Assembly (NCBI GenBank): GCA_050742535.1
Contig: JBOGIQ010000292.1
Coordinates: 1 to 7,859, forward strand
Source: Gp6-AA40 sp050742535
Lineage (GTDB): Bacteria > Acidobacteriota > Vicinamibacteria > Vicinamibacterales > UBA2999
Reading direction: 5' to 3'
Length of the DNA: 7,859 bases
Each line of letters opens with the position of its first letter. Positions within the stretch are counted from its first letter, which is position 1. Position numbers and translations under genes: made by a program. Below, piece after piece: positions 4,629-7,859 of this stretch. The notes below the pieces were generated by a model that ran no database searches, was not told the DNA's origin, and saw only the letters and a program-made list of their open reading frames with translations.

Positions 4629-7600
4629 TCAGAAACTCACCGTCACATTGAAACGAGCCAGCCGCGGTTGCATGATCGACTCCGGCGTCAACCATGTGGC
4701 GCCGTTGTCGGTGTACTGGTAGGTCTCATCATAGGTCAGCGCCGTGTTGTCGTTGAACAGATTGTAGAGGTCGACGCCGACATCGTAGCGCGTCCGGCCG
4801 AACCTCAGGATCTTCGCGAACCGCATGTCCACTTGTGTGCGCCGTTCGATCGGATACAGCATGGACGGCGTCAGCAGATTGATATTGGTGAAGCCGTTTG
4901 TCGTTCCCCCGGCGGGCAGACGTCCGAGGAATACGTCGCGCATCACGGTGTTCGGGATGCGGTAGGTCGCGTCGAGCGTGCCGCCGTTGCTCGCCACCTC
5001 ACCGGCGGTCGTGCGATTCGATCGGACGATGATGCTGGTCAGCACTTCGACCTTGGGCACGCGATACGTCGCCAGGCCGCGAATCGTGGACAGCCATGGC
5101 TCGGTGATATCGCAGGCGTCCGCGCGGTTGCTCCCCTGCAGCTGCGGGATTGCCCGCCACAGGTCGCAGAACTTCCGCACGCCGCGCCCGGTGCTGCCGC
5201 CACCTTGAACCGTCAGCCCGTTGGCGAGCCGCGCCGTCGCCTGGTAGTCGAAGCCGTGCCAGTACGCGGTCCGCTCGGACGCGATGTTGCTCTCCTTCGT
5301 CATCAGCGTCTGCGAGCCACGCGCGTTCGCTTCGCTCGTGATTGCCACGTACGACGCCGACGTGCCGACCGTGTCCGGCAGCTCGGGGTGGCTCGGGATC
5401 GGTACGGTATACACCTGGTAATCGTTTGCGTTGACCAGCGTGTTCACGTTGACGAAGAAGTTGCCCCACCACCGGCGGTTGTAGCCGACATCGACCGACA
5501 CGCGAGGCAGCACTTCGTGCTGCACCGATGCGCCGAACTGCCAGTTGTACGGGCGCACACCCCAACCGTGCGTAATCGCATCGTCGACCTGCACCAGCGT
5601 CGGATTGAGGTCGCCGAAATTCCGGTTCGTGCCGGTTGGAGCCGCGCAGGTATCGACGGTGCCGGTGGCGGGACCTTGCGCCGCGATATTCAACAGATCG
5701 CAATCCACGACGAGATCGCCGTCGTTGTCGGTCCAGTTGCGGCTCGCTTGCGTCACCAGCTTGATCGCAGGATTGTTGGCCGAGTAGATGCCGTCGGTCG
5801 TCGCGGCCGCCAGATAGCGTCCGGCGTTCACCTTCAACGCCGTCCTGCCATTGCCGAACACGTCGTAGGCAAGGCCGACGCGTGGATTGATGTCATGGAA
5901 ACCGGTGATGCTGTCGGTCGTCTCGAACCGGACCGGCTGAGGGTTGAAGCGGGACGTCGCGTCCGACCCCTGCTTGTCTCCCGGCGCCCAGGCCGTGACG
6001 TAGTCGTACCGGATCGCGCCCTGCAGCGTCAGCCGGCCCATCGTCCATTGATCCTGCACGTAGATGGCGTTGGTCGCCGTGCGGTCGCTGAAGTCGAAGC
6101 CCGGCGTCAGGAAGTACGACACCGACGTCGGGTTGATGATGATCGCGCTCGTCGGATCGGCGGGGTTGGCGCGCCGGCTGTTGAACGTGTAGCGCATCTG
6201 CGGCTCGTTCACGAGCGTGCGCCGGTCGTACATGAAATACGCGCCCTGGTAGCCGACCTTGACGCTGTGCGCGCCGGTCACATAGGACAGTGACGCACGC
6301 CAGTTCCACGGGATGTTGTAGTACTTGCCCATGGTGAACGGCGCCCGATACGCGTAGTTCGTGCGTCCGTAGATGTTGGACGACTCCGTCACGCCGATCA
6401 GATTCATCGTCGCGTCGTCGGGAACCTGTCCGTTGCCGACGATGCCGTATGAGAAGCGGGAGACGGTCGAATCGATGAGGAGCTTGTTCGACAGCGTCGC
6501 GGTGTAGCTGGCCTGGGTGAGGCTCGACGGATCGTCGCTGTAGAAGGCCGCGCCCTCGCCGGACTGCGTGGCGCTGCCCATGCCGATCCAGCTATCGGTG
6601 CGGATGCGGCAGGCACTGCCGGTCAACGTCAGAGACGACCCAAAACAGCGATCCTGCCACTGATACGAGAACGCCACCCGGTTCTTCGGCGTCAGCTGAC
6701 CGGTGATACGGGCCGACAGATCCGTTTTCACGTCGATGCGACGCACTTCGACGTTCGGATCCGCCAGATATGTCCATTTCGTCGGGTCGCCCGCGAACTG
6801 GTTGGCAGAGGCGCCTTCGACCACCTGCGAGTTGCCGTAGCTGCGCGCGTTGCCGAAGAACCAGATGCGATCGCGGATGATTGGGCCGCCGCCGCTGCCG
6901 CTGCCGTCCCAGTTGCCGCGAATGGCCGCGGGCGCCGTGATTCCGGCCGCCTGAAGCGCGCCGTCGATGTTGTTGGATTGGAACTTCGAGCTGGTACCGC
7001 TATAGAACCCCGTGCCGGCAAAGGCGTTGCCGCCTGACTTGGGAACGATATTCGCGAGCGGGCCGCCTGTCTCCGACTCGCCGAGGCCGCCGGACACGAG
7101 CACCTGGAACTCCTCCGCGTTGTTCACGTCGTAGCCGAACTGCGCGACGCTGTTCCCTGAAAACGATCCGGCGACCGGAAGACCGTTCACCATCATCCGT
7201 CCTTCGGTGCTGTTGCCGCCGTGCGCGGTGAACAACGCCATGCTGGGCGAATAATCGTTGCCGTTGACGCCGGGCGCGACCATCAGCCCCGGCACCGCAT
7301 ACAGCACCGCACCATAGCTGCGTGTGATCGGCAGCGAGCTGAGCGTCTCGGCATCGACCACCACTTCCCGTCGCGTCGACTGGGTGTCGACGATCGGCGC
7401 CTCACCGCTGACGGTGACCGTTTCGGCGAGCGCGCCGACTTTCATGTCCACGGATACCGGTATCACACCGGAGCCGGAGACGGTGACTCCCTCGCGCCTC
7501 ATGGTCGTGAAGCCGCTCAACGCGAAGGTCACGGTGTAGGTGCCGGGAGGCAGCTCCGAGATGCGGAATTGGCCGGTGCCGTCGGTGACGGCCGTGCGCA

Positions 7601-7763
7601 CCCTCTCAATCAGCGCGCCGCTGGCCGCCTCGATCGTGACGCCGGGAAGGACGGCACCTGAACTGTCGCGGACAGTGCCGGAGATGGTTGCCTGCGCCTG
7701 GGCCAGAGTCGGAAGCAGCAGCACGAAACCAAGGAAAGCGAAACAGCGAGCGATGACACGCAT
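4629..7763 (-). CDS. Oar-like TonB-dependent outer-membrane receptor with carboxypeptidase-regulatory-like domain
   Basis: A 1044-residue outer-membrane protein. The signal peptide ends LAQA|QA near residue 23. Residues about 25-108 are a beta-sandwich carboxypeptidase-regulatory-like domain (ISGTVRDSSGAVLPGV, then ELPPGTYTVTFALSGF). ETVTVSGEAP (114-123) is the TonB-box-like link. The plug spans about 130-250 (SLPITRSYGAVLYAVPGL; NIVPKSGGNAFAGTGFYSG), and the rest is a 22-strand-type barrel ending RFNVTVSF with the C-terminal Phe used for barrel assembly. DNDGDLVVD (679-687) looks like a calcium-binding loop. Six mature cysteines come in three close pairs (373/385, 688/706, 866/884), probably disulfides in surface loops. 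It takes up a ligand across the outer membrane using ExbBD-TonB energy. The ligand is unknown; nothing here points clearly to siderophore, glycan or peptide. AAGGAGG stands 4 nt before the ATG. It heads the cluster behind a good promoter. Confidence 0.95.
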   Translation of the reverse strand: MRVIARCFAFLGFVLLLPTLAQAQATISGTVRDSSGAVLPGVTIEAASGALIERVRTAVTDGTGQFRISELPPGTYTVTFALSGFTTMRREGVTVSGSGVIPVSVDMKVGALAETVTVSGEAPIVDTQSTRREVVVDAETLSSLPITRSYGAVLYAVPGLMVAPGVNGNDYSPSMALFTAHGGNSTEGRMMVNGLPVAGSFSGNSVAQFGYDVNNAEEFQVLVSGGLGESETGGPLANIVPKSGGNAFAGTGFYSGTSSKFQSNNIDGALQAAGITAPAAIRGNWDGSGSGGGPIIRDRIWFFGNARSYGNSQVVEGASANQFAGDPTKWTYLADPNVEVRRIDVKTDLSARITGQLTPKNRVAFSYQWQDRCFGSSLTLTGSACRIRTDSWIGMGSATQSGEGAAFYSDDPSSLTQASYTATLSNKLLIDSTVSRFSYGIVGNGQVPDDATMNLIGVTESSNIYGRTNYAYRAPFTMGKYYNIPWNWRASLSYVTGAHSVKVGYQGAYFMYDRRTLVNEPQMRYTFNSRRANPADPTSAIIINPTSVSYFLTPGFDFSDRTATNAIYVQDQWTMGRLTLQGAIRYDYVTAWAPGDKQGSDATSRFNPQPVRFETTDSITGFHDINPRVGLAYDVFGNGRTALKVNAGRYLAAATTDGIYSANNPAIKLVTQASRNWTDNDGDLVVDCDLLNIAAQGPATGTVDTCAAPTGTNRNFGDLNPTLVQVDDAITHGWGVRPYNWQFGASVQHEVLPRVSVDVGYNRRWWGNFFVNVNTLVNANDYQVYTVPIPSHPELPDTVGTSASYVAITSEANARGSQTLMTKESNIASERTAYWHGFDYQATARLANGLTVQGGGSTGRGVRKFCDLWRAIPQLQGSNRADACDITEPWLSTIRGLATYRVPKVEVLTSIIVRSNRTTAGEVASNGGTLDATYRIPNTVMRDVFLGRLPAGGTTNGFTNINLLTPSMLYPIERRTQVDMRFAKILRFGRTRYDVGVDLYNLFNDNTALTYDETYQYTDNGATWLTPESIMQPRLARFNVTVSF

Positions 7764-7767
7764 GGCG

Positions 7768-7774
7768 CCTCCTT
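7768..7774 (-). promoter_or_regulatory. Ribosome binding site of the TonB receptor gene
   Basis: AAGGAGG on the minus strand, a near-complete anti-16S match, with a short 4-nt spacing to the ATG at 7763. It decides the receptor start. Confidence 0.75.
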
Positions 7775-7780
7775 CGGCGA

Positions 7781-7819
7781 ATCACGGATCGCAGCCTGCG
7801 TCGCGGCATGCTGCGTGAT
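7781..7819 (-). promoter_or_regulatory. Imperfect hairpin in the receptor 5' leader
   Basis: ATCACG (7781-7786) pairs with CGTGAT (7814-7819), and GCAGC (7791-7795) with GCTGC (7810-7814), sharing one base and leaving a bulge. The hairpin would lie between the predicted transcription start and the ribosome site. No known riboswitch is recognised; it may be a stability or regulatory structure, or chance. Confidence 0.35.
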
Positions 7820-7829
7820 GTGGCCGCCG

Positions 7830-7858
7830 AGCCTAAACCCGTGGTGCAGTGTTGTCAA
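7830..7858 (-). promoter_or_regulatory. Sigma-70-type promoter of the TonB receptor gene
   Basis: On the minus strand, a perfect TTGACA (-35, 7853-7858) is followed after exactly 17 nt by TAGGCT (-10, 7830-7835), which keeps the critical T1, A2 and T6 of TATAAT. The predicted start lies near 7823, giving a leader of about 60 nt before the receptor ATG. The site is at the edge of the window, so any upstream operator is not visible. Confidence 0.65.
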
Positions 7859-7859
7859 G

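Noticed and set aside
4668..6293. A 541-codon open frame on the plus strand opposite the TonB receptor
   Set aside because: It lies wholly antisense to a well-recognised receptor, and its translation is Arg/Val/Ala-rich with no recognisable motif. Long antisense frames are expected in GC-rich coding DNA.

Overview
The window is about 7.9 kb of GC-rich bacterial DNA. All five genes that I accept lie on the minus strand, so transcription runs from high to low coordinates. The gene content suggests an Acidobacteriota chromosome, probably Vicinamibacteria: an Oar-type TonB receptor with a carboxypeptidase-regulatory-like N-terminus, a small DUF6152-type secreted protein, a redoxin, a cytochrome c/PHM-like copper oxygenase, and a TPR-plus-metallopeptidase protein. 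This assignment is inferred from family recognition and was not tested by a search.

Layout in transcription order. A promoter with a perfect TTGACA -35 box (7830-7858) and a leader of about 60 nt precede a 1044-residue outer-membrane TonB-dependent receptor (7763-4629). Thirteen bases later comes a 137-residue DUF6152-like periplasmic protein (4615-4202). A 200-bp spacer (4201-4002) follows. It holds a hairpin that may be a terminator and a cluster of three REP-like palindromes. Then come three closely spaced genes: a secreted redoxin (4001-3378), a 725-residue protein with a c-type heme domain, a PHM-like dicopper domain, a helical repeat region and a second heme motif at its C-terminus (3338-1161), and a TPR/gluzincin metallopeptidase (1140-7). 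All five proteins have export signals, so the cluster acts in the envelope. A reasonable reading is outer-membrane uptake coupled to periplasmic copper/heme redox chemistry. The substrate cannot be read from the sequence.

The most striking content is repetitive DNA. (1) At 1065-1150 an AT-rich inverted repeat (31 of 32 positions paired, 22-nt loop) is built of a 7-bp unit, GCAAAAT. Because 7 is not divisible by 3, the unit encodes the same cyclic heptapeptide in all three frames: hydrophilic MQNAKCK from one strand and hydrophobic FAFCILH from the other. Here one arm supplies the start codon and basic n-region of the metallopeptidase's signal peptide, and the other arm supplies its hydrophobic core. 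The element looks like a portable, frame-independent secretion leader. (2) Five palindromes share a GTAG foot, a 7-9 bp stem and a TTTA or TTCA loop, which is the layout of REP elements mobilised by RAYT transposases. Two of them lie head-to-head with compensatory stem changes. One lies inside the leader-coding region of the copper oxygenase gene, and one provides the stop codon of the redoxin gene. Repeats therefore affect the leaders or ends of three of the five genes.
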